From: Diploptera punctata
Lineage: Eukaryota > Arthropoda > Insecta > Blattodea > Blaberidae
Reading direction: 5' to 3'
Length of the DNA stretch: 64,000 bases
NCBI GenBank assembly: GCA_030220185.1
Contig: JASPKZ010000424.1
Location: forward strand, 403,501 to 467,500
Every line of letters begins with the position of its first letter. Within the stretch, counting starts at the first letter, position 1. Both the position numbers and the translations under genes were made by a program. The notes beneath the pieces are model-generated. The model was not told where the DNA came from and searched no databases. It saw only the letters and a list, made by a program, of their open reading frames with translations. Positions 34,067 to 44,823 of the stretch are shown in pieces.

Positions 34067-34205
34067 CTGGGGATAAGAGATGCTGACTACATTTCATCTC
34101 TATACTGGCTAAATGATTGTGCACCACTTTAATTAACACAATGGATGTGAGATCGGCAACCGATTGGTGGACCAAGGGTCTTTTAGGGCAGTTGCACCAA
34201 GAAGG
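34067..34205 (+). mobile_element. SINE S3, 3' part only
   Basis: Diverged 3' half of S3 (TAACGACTGGGGA, then TCTTTTAGGGCAGTTGCACC), ending in an A-rich tail. Confidence 0.7.
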
Positions 34206-34580
34206 AAAAAAAAAAACCTTACAGTGGCACGACCTGTCGGGAGAGGGATTTAAGTTAGGATCACACACATACTTTTTACCTCATAAGGACATGGAGAGCC
34301 TCCCCGAATGAGTGAACAGCTCAATGTCAGGGCCTTCTCCGATACAACACAACATTAAAGACGAAACACACCATACATACACATTCATACTAAACACAGT
34401 GAATATGATAACATGTCCAGAGACTGTTTGGGTCTTAAAAGTTTTCTGACATTTGTCTTACAGGTGAGGAAAAGCCCCCCCCCCCAAAAACTATCAGACA
34501 GGAAACTTGACCCGACCGTGGATTGATCTCGGACCCGCTGCATACCAGGCAGCGACGCTACCCCGATACCACAGCTGTAG
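34206..34580 (-). mobile_element. SINE S1, tail type c, with diverged head
   Basis: Minus-strand S1: a diverged head region near 34500-34580 (TGGTATCGGGGTAGCG as read on the minus strand), body, and c tail (CGACCTGTCGGGAGAGGGAT on the plus strand). Confidence 0.78.
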
Positions 34581-34663
34581 ACTAAAATATAAATAAAGGA
34601 ATAACTAAAACAGAAGCTGTATTATGTTAGATTTAAAGACATAAATAAATAGATAAATAAATA

Positions 34664-35009
34664 TCCATCCATAGTAATTCTGCCCGAGCTCAGGTCCTTC
34701 ACTGCAATCATAGCATTTTCATGCTATGCTTGCAGCTTTATTAGGGAATTGTAGGTGTGGTAGCTTCCCGTTGCTTTCCACACCGGCGAAGGATGATGAT
34801 GATGATGATGATGATAAGGATAATGATGGTGATGATGGCCATATGATTTCGGGGGCCGCTTGGGCCTTAAAGTTTTTCTGATATTTGTCTTACAGGTGAG
34901 GAAAAACCCCGATAAAACCCTCACCCAGAAAAACAGCCCCGACCGGGGATCGAACCCGGGCCCGCTGCGTGACAAGGCAGCACGCTACCTTGAGACCACA
35001 GCGGTGGAC
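34664..35009 (-). mobile_element. SINE S1, tail type a
   Basis: Full-length minus-strand copy. Similar AT-rich flanks (TAAATAAATAT) on both sides are probably a target duplication. Confidence 0.88.
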
Positions 35010-35059
35010 GTTAAATAAATATAATTCATGTAAAAAAGGGCCATATGGTATATTTCTAA

Positions 35060-35378
35060 AACATATTATTTTTTACCAATGCTACCAGGTTATCTTGTAT
35101 GACATTTCTGGATTTCTCCCCTGGCATTGGCGGAATTGTAATCCTTTTTTTTTTTTTTTGGTGGGGCACAGGAAAGGTGGAGTTACGTTACCCCGATGAT
35201 ATGATGTGTGACAAATGATAATGAAGCGCCAGGAGAGTTCTTAACCTAAACTTAACCTAAATTCCAAATCACAGGCGTAATTCCCTTTAAGGAAAACATC
35301 TCTATGGTTTGACCGCGAATCGAACCTGACCTCATGAACTGCAGTCAGATACGCTGACCACTAGAGCATGAGGCTGGT
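35060..35378 (-). mobile_element. SINE family S6, copy 1
   Basis: The minus-strand tRNA-like head has CTCTAGTGGTCAGCGTATCT and GGTTCGATTCGCGG. The body contains TTAAGAACTCTCCTGGCGCT and ATCATCGGGGTAACGTAACT, blocks shared with the S1 type-b tail. Confidence 0.8.
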
Positions 35379-35394
35379 CTGTTCATCAATATTG

Positions 35395-35693
35395 ATTGTT
35401 AAATATTGTCCAATGCCGCCAGGTTGTCTTTTATGTCTTTCTCCCTTGAGATTGGCGGAATTGTAATACATTTCTCTGGTTGGGACATCTGAAGGCGGAG
35501 TTACGTTATTCCGATTATATGATGGATTACAAATGATAATGAAGCGCCAGGAGAGTTCTTAACCTAAACTTAACCTAAATTACAAACCATAGGCGTAATT
35601 CCCTTTTTAAAAAAAAATATGGTTTGACGGGTAATCAAATCCGGGACCTCATGAACTGTAGTCAGAAAGGCTGACCACTAGCCTATGAGGCTA
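35395..35693 (-). mobile_element. SINE family S6, copy 2 in tandem
   Basis: Second S6 with the same order of blocks (GAAGCGCCAGGAGAGTTCTT on the plus strand) and a head near 35640-35693. Same orientation, about 15 bp from copy 1. Confidence 0.8.
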
Positions 35694-35708
35694 CTCGTTC
35701 CTAAAAAA

Positions 35709-36010
35709 ATATTCCCCATTACAAAACATAGCATTAAGAGTTCGCATTAGAACTGATAAGAAAAGAGAAAATTTACAAATAGAACAAATTTCAAATTGGA
35801 TAAACAATAGAAGGAAAAAATGGAAAGAACATATAAATAGTATGTCAAACAACATAATAGTTAAAATAGCTAGGGATAAATTCTCATGTGAAAAAATAGA
35901 TATTGGACGGCCGAAGAAAATATGGAAAAATACAATTGAGGCAATACATTGAAGAGGAACAGACACCATGTCTACATTGGATGAAAGAAGGAGAAGAAGT
36001 ATGATGATAA
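35709..36010 (+). mobile_element. Non-LTR element C-terminal fragment
   Basis: A frame encodes ISNWINNRRKKWKEHINSMS and IGRPKKIWKNTIEAIH before a stop. These are the W..HI..M and GRPKK-W signatures of the LINE tails. Confidence 0.7.
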
Positions 36011-36689
36011 AGAAAATCTTACCTTTTATTTGAATGAGTTAATAGAACGTATTCTTCTGTCTATATTTACTAAATCCATTAATATATAAATAAATATTTG
36101 TTAAAACGAATTTAATCACAGACACACACCAATAAACTACATAACCTATAAAATCACCACATTCAGCAAGTGTTTGGGCGAGTGAGAGAGCTGTTACTGT
36201 AACACGCAGATTCGCACTGCAGGAGAACGTACAGGTGAAAATAGAAGCTCCAGTGATAGGAACTGGGACGGGGCGGCGAACTTGCGCTACATTACGTCCG
36301 TCTTCACTTGCAAGTGATGCGTTCACGTTATATCAGTGACCTCTTGCCTCCAGCTATTGACGTCTCTAACAAACCCGTTTTCTTTTTCTTTCTCCTATAA
36401 AACTTGTACAAACCACTTTGTTAAGACCGTGACTTCCACAAGCATGCGTACTTATAAAACATCAGTGCTGACTTCTGGCACGCGCGTGCATCGAAAGTGG
36501 GCAAATCGATTTGCCTAGCGCCTAGGAAATGTTAACTATCCAACATTTTAATGTCTCATCGTAGAAAGACATCCAAATCACTTCAAAGAAAAGTTGTAGA
36601 AAAAAAAAACTGTTTGTTCACTCCTATACTAACAATGACCTAATTATCATTTTGCTTTAGGGATAGCTCTAGACATGGATTATTTACTC
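36011..36689. other. No gene recognised
   Basis: Mixed composition. CG is more frequent at 36150-36330 than around it, and there is a short perfect palindrome TCACTTGCAAGTGA at 36304-36317. A promoter or exon cannot be supported. Confidence 0.35.
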
Positions 36690-37255
36690 AGAAGTGCCAG
36701 AAAATCAATATTAGAACATGTTAGTAATAAATAAATTAGAAACATAATGGAAGCAGAAGATTTAAACTGACCCAAACCCTCTGGCGGCACTATGGCCCTG
36801 GGGTCAACTCAGCCTCTAACGGAAATGAGTACCAGATGTTTTTTTCTGGGGGTAAAGGCGGCCGTCACGCAGGGCTGACAACCCGGCTGACATAAAGTGC
36901 CGATTGTCTAGAAAAAGTGGGAGCCTTAACCTCCTACTACCCCAAGGGCCTCCGGGCCTGTTGTGGGATCACTTTACTTTACTTTTACTAATGGAAGCAG
37001 AAGAAAACATAATTGAAAGAATTGAAGAGAAGGAATTAAAATGGTTAAGACATATTTTAGAATGGAAGACAAGAGATGGCCGAAACAACTATATCAATGG
37101 AAACCGGCCAGAAAGAATAAAAAAAGGAAGATCAAAGTTAACATGGAAGGAAAGCATGAGGATAGCAATGCAAGCAAGAGGTTTAAGCATTGAAAATGCT
37201 CAAGAACGTAGGCTTTGGAAGTTTGGCACGGGAAGACGGCAGCAACTGTAAAAAC
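36690..37255 (+). mobile_element. LINE C-terminal fragment split by S4
   Basis: Encodes IIERIEEKELKWLRHILEW and KKGRSKLTWKESMRIAMQAR then a stop after GRRQQL. Interrupted by an S4 SINE with a 16-bp target duplication. Confidence 0.8.
36761..36988 (+). mobile_element. SINE S4, 5'-truncated
   Basis: Starts at AAACTGACCCAAACCCTCTG and ends in CACTTTACTTTACTTTTAC. Flanked by TAATGGAAGCAGAAGA at 36745-36760 and 36989-37004. Confidence 0.95.
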
Positions 37256-37339
37256 CCGAAGATTGGTAGACCAAAGTTGAATTTACCAGAGAGGACTTGA
37301 TATCCATTGACAACGGGATGTAACTGCTCAACTTACTTC

Positions 37340-37708
37340 CCTAGCGAAGAAAAGTAATTGAGTTACTTCCGATTCGATTGAGGGTCTTTCCACTTTTCAG
37401 CGGTTGCCCTTTTACCAGCCGGCTGCTGGCCCTTCACATTCACATGTGTCAATCACAGAGGTAGATGATCAACAGCCAGTGTAGGGATGACATGTTGTTA
37501 GCATGTCGAGTCCCCCAGCCGTTATAGCTGGTTCCTCAACCTGGAGCCGCTACTTATTGTAGCTACCCAATTGCCTCACGATACTGGGTGGACACCTGGC
37601 CGAAATACTATGAGAAAATTTCTTCTCCCATGGAGACTCGAACCAGCGCAAGTCCCGTAGCTCTGCGCCAAGGCTTCCTACCTTAACCGCTCGGCTACGG
37701 CGCGGGAC
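37340..37708 (-). mobile_element. SINE family S3 with long tail
   Basis: The minus-strand head has GCGCCGTAGCCGAGCGGTTA (A-box) and GGTTCGAGTCTCC (B-box). The body has GGGTAGCTACAATAAGTAGC and a 3' end beyond AACCGCTGAAAAGTGGAAAG. ACTTACTT near both ends may be a target duplication. Confidence 0.85.
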
Positions 37709-38156
37709 AATTGACTTACTTAATAATGTAAATATGTTACCTTTAGTAATACTTTTCAAATCTATTTTTCGACTTTGCTGGTAATAGAAAATGAACCGCA
37801 GCATCACAGTTAATCATATCTGTAATTAATATGTAGTCCGAAACTGTTATTTAAAATGTCTGCCACTAATTCAGACAACAATAAACAACTGCAGTTTTTA
37901 TCAACATTCCCTTGCTATCAAACAATTGAACTCTTCAAACCAAGATATAAATTGACACGAAATATAAAAATTAAACATAATTATTAGTAAGGAGTGAACA
38001 AAATTATATACGCAATTCGGGAAGTAAGTATATTACTAGTCTCGAACACATTTGCTAGTCCTCGGTAAAGGTCGGGCTGAAACAAGTCCTCAACTAGTAA
38101 TGTACTTCTTATTTCTCTTGTTGCGTACATAACTACTCTAGCACATTAACAGAGGA
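37709..38156. other. No gene recognised
   Basis: AT-rich with no supported feature. Confidence 0.4.
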
Positions 38157-38325
38157 ATAACTAACTCACTGGCACTATCGAACCTGTAGGTCCATGGCCG
38201 CACAGACATAACCTCTCCATAATCACTATCCTGAGCTAATGCTTTTCAATCATCCCCTGTATATCTACGTCCTTCAAATCGTGGTTAATGTTATTCTCCC
38301 ACCTCATTCTTGGTCTAGCATAATT
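38157..38325 (-). mobile_element. LINE-A 3' end fragment
   Basis: Inverse of the LINE-A 3' end (CTCACTGGCACTATCGAACC to CCACCTCATTCTTGGTCTA). Confidence 0.85.
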
Positions 38326-38374
38326 GACATATACAGAGTTTGGTTCCGATAAAAAATTGCGTTAACCTATATAT

Positions 38375-38582
38375 ATATCATTATCAGTAGCAACATCAAG
38401 GATTAGACCTGCTGGTCTGTTCCGATCTCATGTTAGAATTGGTCTGTCCATCTTTTACTGGGTCTTCCAACAGTTCTTCGTCCTAGTGGTTTGTAATGAA
38501 GAATCTGTTTCAGAATTCGATTGTTATTCATTCTATTGATGTGGTCCATCAATTCATCTCTGTATTGTGTAATTCTATCTAA

Positions 38583-38585
<3 letters not shown>
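38375..38585 (-). mobile_element. LINE C-terminal fragment
   Basis: The minus strand encodes YRDELMDHINRMNNNRILKQ and PLGRRTVGRPSKRWTDQF, a LINE tail followed by stops. Confidence 0.75.

Positions 38586-38652
<67 letters not shown>
38586..38652. repeat. (TA)n microsatellite
   Basis: More than 60 bp of TA. Confidence 0.97.
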
Positions 38653-38659
<7 letters not shown>

Positions 38660-38672
38660 TAAATATTAACAT

Positions 38673-38844
38673 TTAGCAATGAATGCTAAAATATGACATG
38701 AAAAGAAAAATAAACGCCTGAATCGGGATTTGAATCCGAGATCTCTAACTTTGTGCGTTAGTATATATACATGAGCTCCCAGTTTCAAATCCCGATTCAG
38801 TGGTTTATTTTTCTTTTCATGTCACATTTGGCCTTCATTGCTAA
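38673..38844. repeat. Inverted pair of S5 units
   Basis: Arms 38673-38734 and 38784-38844 are inverse complements with several mismatches. Both carry GACATGAAAAGAAAAATAAA and a tRNA B-box (GGGATTTGAA), around a 49-nt spacer. Confidence 0.85.
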
Positions 38845-38990
38845 AGTCAAAATTAAATATAACATCGAAATAAAAAAAAGCGTTATTGCTATAATGTAAA
38901 TGTTCTCTTTAAAGACTTACTTGTTATAGAAGCCACGAGATGGCTGTGCGATCGATGTCCTGCTGCCTCTAATGACAGAGAAATTATATA

Positions 38991-39755
38991 CAGTAAACGC
39001 TCCTTATTCGCGGGTTAAAAATTTGTGACACAGACCCTGTATTCGCGGCTAAAAAATCCTTAATTCGCGGATCCAGTCGGTATATTAGAAGGATTAGTAG
39101 CTTTATTAACGCGTCGGCAACTTTTTTTTTTACTGCAGGCACGTGCCAAGGTGACTTTTACAATGAGCGATTCAAACCAAATGGACAAATTTATATCAAA
39201 GTAAAACAAACCTTATTGTCACTAAGCCGCTGATAAATGCCGCCCTCGCCACGATCGGTGTTTTATTGTTTCAATTTGTCATTCGTTGCAATAATTTCAG
39301 CTTTCTAATTTGTTGCCAATTTATAATGCCGAGTAAAAGGAAAGACAATTAGTTACGAAGCGGAAAAAAGTAGTGTTGCCGCATAAAGTAAAAACAGAAA
39401 TGCTTGACCGATTACACGTTGGCGAGTCGTTTGTGTCTATATCACGCTGTTTGAATGTTAATGAATCAACTGTACGATTCATCAAGAAATCCGAAGACAA
39501 AATAAGGAATATCAATCTGAATTGAAAGACCTTTCAAACGCGGCAAAACAGGAAAATATTACTAACTCCTTTAAGCCATTGCCTAATTCTAACAGTAATA
39601 ATTCATAGAAATTGTTCATTAATAGATTTTATTTTGATAATTATTATTTTTTATCGAAGCCTTGGAACACGTATCCTCCATATACCCATTTCGCGGTTTC
39701 TGTATTAGCGGCATTTTTGCGGAACATATCCCCCGCGAATAAGGAGCTTTTACTC
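38991..39755 (+). mobile_element. Tigger/pogo-type non-autonomous element
   Basis: Ends CAGTAAACGCTCCTTATTCG and, inversely at the right, GAGTAAAAGCTCCTTATTCG, both flanked by TA. Inside, at about 39340-39500, a broken frame encodes HKVKTEMLDRLHVGESFVSI and NVNESTVRFIKKSEDKIR, the CENP-B-type N-terminal HTH of Tigger transposases. The catalytic part is deleted. Confidence 0.88.
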
Positions 39756-39794
39756 TATAAGGAACAAAAATAAATGTTTGTGCTGAGGTATTTC

Positions 39795-39843
39795 ACTAAC
39801 GTAGAAAGTTAGAGGCCTCGGGTTCAAATCCCGGTTCAGGCGT
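39795..39843 (+). repeat. tRNA-like S5 unit, partial
   Basis: AAAGTTAGAGGCCTCGGG and T-arm CGGGTTCAAATCCCGG, followed by an S5-type downstream region (TTTTTTCATGTAATAATG). Confidence 0.55.
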
Positions 39844-39876
39844 ATAATTTGTTTTTTCATGTAATAATGTCATATA

Positions 39877-40112
39877 TATTTTTTTTTCCTCACCTGTAAG
39901 ACAAATGTCAGGAATCTTAGGGCCCAACAGTCCCCGAAAATCATCCGGCCATTATCATCATCATCCTTATCATTATCATCATCATCTTTCACAAGTGTGG
40001 AAAGCAACAGGAAGCTACCACACCTATAATTCTCTAGTAAAGCTGCAAAGCATAGCATGAAAATGCTATGATTGCAGTGAAAGACCCACTCTCGGGCAGA
40101 ATTACTATGGAT

Positions 40113-40115
<3 letters not shown>
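39877..40115 (+). mobile_element. SINE S1, tail type a, 5'-truncated
   Basis: Starts in the body (CCTCACCTGTAAGACAAATG) and ends GGGCAGAATTACTATGGATG, followed by (TA)n. Confidence 0.9.

Positions 40116-40143
<28 letters not shown>
40116..40143. repeat. (TA)n microsatellite
   Basis: TA array at the SINE 3' end. Confidence 0.95.
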
Positions 40144-40147
<4 letters not shown>

Positions 40148-40609
40148 ATTGTCATTTTCGATGTTTAAAAAGAAGGGTTCATGTAGAACTGATTATTTTC
40201 ATGGATGGGCTACAACTTCAAAAGCTTGATTGTTTCGGAATTCGCTAAAAGTCGGCGACTAATTAACTTGGCTACACTATAAGAAACGTTAATTTAATAT
40301 TTTGTAGAACAGAAAGAAAAAGTGCTTTCGTTTTTTAAGAATATATAATTTATTAACGTGAAAGTGGCTGACCTTAACCTTCGACATAACATGACCATGT
40401 GCTGTGCATTTCATTATACAGAATAACCTCTCCTGTGTTTCGTAATACCGCACTGACAGATCCACTCAATATTAATGCATGCTTTTCAGACACCTCAATC
40501 CTGTTGTCATATTATTCTCAAGCCCTTTTCTTCCTTGTGCCGGGATTAGGGCGCTCCCTAAAGGGAACTTACTGACCAAGTTAATTTAGTTAATCTCATT
40601 TACCTACAG

Positions 40610-40850
40610 TCATTAAGGCAAGAAGCCTTGGTACAGAGCTACTGGACATGCGCTGGTTCGAGTCTGCATGAAGGAAGAAATTTTCTCATGTAATTTCGGT
40701 CAGTGTGGGACCGGTATCCATCCAGCATCGTGAGGGATTTGGGTAGCTGCTATAAGTATTGTCTGGCCAACGGGACTGTGCCCCCGTAAGTTATGTGAAC
40801 TAAAGTTACTTGCTTTTCTGCCTCGGTAAATCATTTTCCTCCCTGCATCC

Positions 40851-40914
<64 letters not shown>

Positions 40915-41346
40915 CTTTTCTATCTCTCTCTATCCCCCTCCCATTACTCAACATTTTGAGCCTTCTTGCAGGACATTGTTTGCTCTTGCACTCCAGTATT
41001 GTCAACTCAACTCCAACCTTGCATTATTCAATATTCAAAAGTTGGCAACATCCCTACTCGATAAGTCACTGTGGATGCTGTATGACGTAGTGGGAGGGGA
41101 GTGCGGTATAGACCTGTACTTTTCTATGAACGATATAGCGTATAGGGGCACAGATCTGTTGGTCCGAGTATAGCGGCTCCAGGTTAGGAAAACTAAATAT
41201 AACGGCTGGGGACCCGAGTGCTGACCACATGTCACCCCTACACTGGCTGCATGGTCATCTACCTCTGTGAGTAACATATGTGGAGAGGCCAGCAGCCGGC
41301 TGGTAGGCCAAGGGCCTTCTAGGCCAGTTGCACCAAGAAGATTTTT
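40610..41346 (+). mobile_element. SINE S3 inserted in S2 and split by a small DNA element
   Basis: S3 5' half at 40610-40756 (GCGCTGGTTCGAGTCT) and 3' half at 41167-41346 (TAGCGGCTCCAGG to GCAGTTGC-type end). Flanked by TCATTTACCTACAG at 40596-40609 and 41347-41360. Confidence 0.92.
40757..41166. mobile_element. MITE-like element with (CT)n, inside S3
   Basis: Separates S3 exactly within its ATAAGTA-GCGGCTCC block. The ends are inversely related (CTGGCCAACGGGACTGTGCC against CGGACCAACAGATCTGTGCC). It contains a CT array at about 40854-40910. No coding sequence. Confidence 0.7.
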
Positions 41347-41615
41347 TCATTTACCTACAGATGTCAGCCCGTAATCGGGGGTCAGCCTAGCGCCTCAATG
41401 AGACATGTAGTGAGCAACTAAGGTACTACTGGAAGGGAAACGGTCGGTGAATTCTACGCAGGAGCCTTTTTATTCAGGCTTGTGGTTTTTTACGAGCCTG
41501 AAAATCTTCAGACTCGGGCAAAGTCCCTCCCGGAGGAATTATTGACAAAATCCATCGACCACGGCCGGGTTTGAACTAGAGGAAAGGAACATAATCACTA
41601 ACCCACCGCGGCGGA

Positions 41616-42179
41616 CTTGTTTTTATATATAATATGTAATTATTATGTTATATATGACAAACTCGGCTAATAACGTGACACGGATAATTTCGTTATATTT
41701 TTTCTTTCGTTTGTAAGGAAGTTGAACTGGCAAGAAAAACAAATTATATTTCTGTCTCATAGGTGGCAGAAAGTCTACTTTGTTGCTGTGTTTTCATATT
41801 TGTGATAACAGCGCTCCTTGGATCTATTTTATGTTAACTTGTAGAGGAAGTGTTTTCATTCGTGTTAGCAGTTGTTAGATTTAATACTTGTCTGTGTTTC
41901 AAGAACATTTTTGAGTAGATATTCTTCGACACTAAAGGTGAGCCATAGATACAATGTCGAAAATATGATCTGTGATTCCATGAAAAATGTCAAGGGTTGA
42001 CTGTTTATAAATGGAATTTCAAATGCATTGAATGTAACATGGAGAGTGATTAAAAAGTTTGTTACGAATTTACTCTAATAATATCACAAAAGTATGAGTT
42101 CTTCAAACCAGAAAAAATAGATATGCAATTTATGTCATATTGCTAATAAAATAAAAAATATATTTGACAACTCAGGAAA
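41616..42179. other. No gene recognised
   Basis: AT-rich with no supported feature. Confidence 0.4.
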
Positions 42180-42895
42180 TATTTCATTCATATATCCTCA
42201 ACTTTAATATTCCTAAGACTCTAACCAGAAATGTTCATAATATAAATCACCTACATAGAGCACTACATAGATTGTCAAAATATAACCCAAGATTATAATT
42301 TACAAATTTCGGTAAGACAAAACTATGGCATTTCAAGGGAAAATACCGATACGAACTAAAATTGTTATTAACAACAATATAATAGAACAAGTTAATAACT
42401 TTACTTATCTTGGCTGCAACATTTCCTACGACACATGTAAAGACATAGACATAAAATTGATCAAATTCCAAAAACTTATAGGAACAATAAAAAACATTCT
42501 TCTCCGAAATGTACGCCCAGATACAATTCTAAAATTTTATTAAAAAAATGGCTCATCCAACTCTACTTTATGGCTCTGAAACCTGGACTCTTTTACAGGT
42601 AAATTAAATAGGATAGTAGCTGCAGAAATGAAGTTATAAAGATCTTTAGCGGGTTATACGTTTTATGATCACATGCGTAATGCAGATATCCGCAAAGCTC
42701 TCAACACACCAGCAGTAACTGAAAAATAATTGGCGTGAACACTTCCTTAGATGCTAACAATAGACTACCTCTGAAGCTATTCAACTACAGACCTACAGGA
42801 CGAAGAAACCCAGGAAGACCTAAGAAGAGATGAAGGGATCAATTTCTATCCTGAAGCGTAACAGGTCAATGGCCTAATTCATGACTGAAATTGAT
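42180..42895 (+). pseudogene. LINE-C-like C-terminal region, degraded
   Basis: Encodes MAFQGKIPIRTKIVINN, QVNNFTYLGCNISYDTCKD, then in another frame HPTLLYGSETWTL and the Arg-rich GRRNPGRPKKR end. This is the region downstream of the RT box in LINE-C-type proteins. Stops at 42541 and several frameshifts. Confidence 0.8.
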
Positions 42896-43099
42896 GATGA
42901 TGTAATGGTATTATGGACTAAAACCATATAATATGTTATCATCATAGTCCACTCACAAATTTAGGCCAGTTGTCGACCTGTTTCAGCCTCATTAGAAACA
43001 CATACAAAAGTATTTTGAGTGGATGTCCTGTATTCTTCTTCCTGTAGGTTGACAGCTTAACAGTTGCCTGGGTATCCTGTGATAGGCTACTCCATTTCA

Positions 43100-43590
43100 G
43101 CTTAACGTTTTGAAAATATATAAAACTGTTATTCTCCCAGTTATATTATATGGATGTGAAACATGGGCTCTTACTTCAAGGGAGGAGAAAAGATTACGGG
43201 TATCTGAGAACAAAGTTCTTAGCAAACTTTTTGGACTAAAGAGAGATGAACCGACAGGTAAATGGAGAAGACTACATAGTAGTGAGCTACATGATCTTTA
43301 TAGGAAACCAGATAAAATAAGAACAGTTAAGTCTCATAGACTGCAATGGACAGGACATGTGACAAGAATGGGGAGTAAAAGAGGTGCATGGAAGCATCTT
43401 GTAGAAAACCAGAGGGAAACGCCCAGTTGATAGACCAAGATTGAGGTGGGAGAATAACATTAACCATGATTTTAGAGAGGTGGATTATACGTGGGATAAC
43501 TGGAGGACATTAATTCAGGATAGGGATGTATGGAGAGCTTATGTCCGCGTGGCCATGAATCTAAGGGTTCCATAGAGCCAGTGAGTTAGT
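43100..43590 (+). pseudogene. LINE-A C-terminal fragment
   Basis: Encodes KIYKTVILPVILYGCETWAL, LHSSELHDLYRKPDKI and RLQWTGHVTRMGSKRGAWK, then a frameshift at about 43420 and the LINE-A 3' end with GTGAGTTAGTTAG. It keeps residues lost at the stop in the 53-kb copy (ELHDLYRKPD). Confidence 0.88.
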
Positions 43591-43607
43591 TAGTATCAAA
43601 ACTAAAA

Positions 43608-43685
43608 TTTCCAATCGGCAATCGAACCTGGGGTCGCTAGTGAGGAAGCACTCATGCTACCACCTGAGCTAAATCTCTGTTATCC
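43608..43685 (-). repeat. tRNA-like sequence (pseudo-tRNA or SINE head)
   Basis: On the minus strand ATTTAGCTCAGGTGGTAGCA is a good A-box and AGGTTCGATTGCC a near-perfect B-box. The anticodon loop is 6 nt and the stems are imperfect, so a functional tRNA is unlikely. No second copy was recognised in this window. Confidence 0.5.
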
Positions 43686-44127
43686 TTGATAAGATTTGAG
43701 AGTTTTGTCAGAAAGAGATTTCACTGAAGATGTGAAAACAATACGTGTAAAACAATTACAAGTGGGACACTCAACACACAGCCAGTGTGACAAGTTTTTT
43801 CAATCAAAACTCACGTTCGTTTCATCTACAATTTTTATACATCGATGTCAAGATACCGCAATTCTAGAGAAAGCGTCTTTCCCTATATCCAGCGAATGTG
43901 GTACAGCTATTTGCTCAATAAACCATAACAGTAAAGTAACTGTGAATGCTGCTTTAAGAAAATAACAGATACGTCTTAAATTGCTTTAACCTTCTGTGCC
44001 CCGAAGAAAAATTTAACAATTTTAAAAGTGTAAGATTGCTTGTACATTCAAACTGTAACTTATGTTCTTTTATGTAAGTAAATGAAGGTTTTCAATCTGT
44101 GGATGTAACTTTTTTTTGCGCGATAGT
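43686..44127. other. No gene recognised
   Basis: A short open frame (43696-43965) lacks splice or family support. Confidence 0.35.
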
Positions 44128-44307
44128 GCGTTTTGTCATACTTACAGCAATGACGACCATGATTGAAAGTTCTACTTCCTACATTTTTAGATTAGATTAG
44201 ATTTATTTAGTTGGTACTGTTTAACTAAATAAATCTAATCTAATCTAAAAATGTAGGAAGTAGAACTTTCAATCATGGTCGTCATTGCTGTAAGTATGAC
44301 AAAACGC
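44128..44307. repeat. Perfect 85-bp inverted repeat (palindrome)
   Basis: 44128-44212 and 44223-44307 are exact inverse complements with a 10-nt spacer. Each arm contains the REP-M segment GAAAGTTCTACTTCCTACAT (or its inverse) and a GATTA-type tract. Confidence 0.98.
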
Positions 44308-44384
44308 CTATGAAACGCTGGAGGGAAAATTTTCTATAGGATCGTAACAGGCCTTGGCCTAATACTTGGAAGGAAGAAGAAGAA

Positions 44385-44690
44385 GAAGATTTATTTAGCC
44401 TGGTGGAGTTAAGGCCATATGGCCTTCTCTTCCACTCACCAGGACAAACATATATTACATCAGAATATAACAATCTTAATTAACTCTAATATTAAACACT
44501 AAGTAAAAATTTGATCAAAAGATAATATCTAATATACGTATTACGATCTATAATACAACCAGTTAATATTAGTTAAAATTAAGACTAAAACTAATAATAA
44601 AATGTATACAAGCAAGGCATATTAAATTGTCCCTGTCTAGTGTATATAAAAAACAGGAAAATAATGAGATATAGAAAACTAATTTTACGA
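44385..44690 (+). repeat. REP-L-like repeat
   Basis: Starts TTTAGCCTGGTGGAGTTAAG with the GGCCATATGGCC symmetric core and ends before a REP-M piece. Related in its first 60 bp to 1450-1510. Confidence 0.6.
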
Positions 44691-44699
44691 TTATACATT

Positions 44700-44823
44700 T
44701 CGGGTTTGCCAACCTAAATAACTATACTGTAATAGACATAACTACACTGTAATATTACATATTACAAACACGCGTATGGGAAGTAAAATCACTGCCCTCT
44801 ATGTATAATACATATAATGTATA
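44700..44823 (-). repeat. REP-M third copy, one part
   Basis: Inverse of the 59270-59370 region (TACAGTATAGTTATTTAGGT, GGGAAGTAAAATCACTGCCC on the plus strand). Continues at 46251 beyond a DNA element. Confidence 0.75.

Larger units (their letters stand above)
40515..41615 (-). mobile_element. SINE S2 carrying a nested S3
   Basis: Minus-strand S2: head at 41570-41615 (ACCCACCGCGGCGGAC on the plus strand), 3' part at 40515-40609. Interrupted by S3 with a 14-bp duplication. Confidence 0.85.

Noticed and set aside
40757..41166. A solo LTR inside S3
   Set aside because: It begins TG-like but its ends are inversely related rather than TG...CA, and no LTR partner or primer-binding site was seen.
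43696..43965. Small host gene (89 codons)
   Set aside because: No splice signals, family motif or second copy to support coding.
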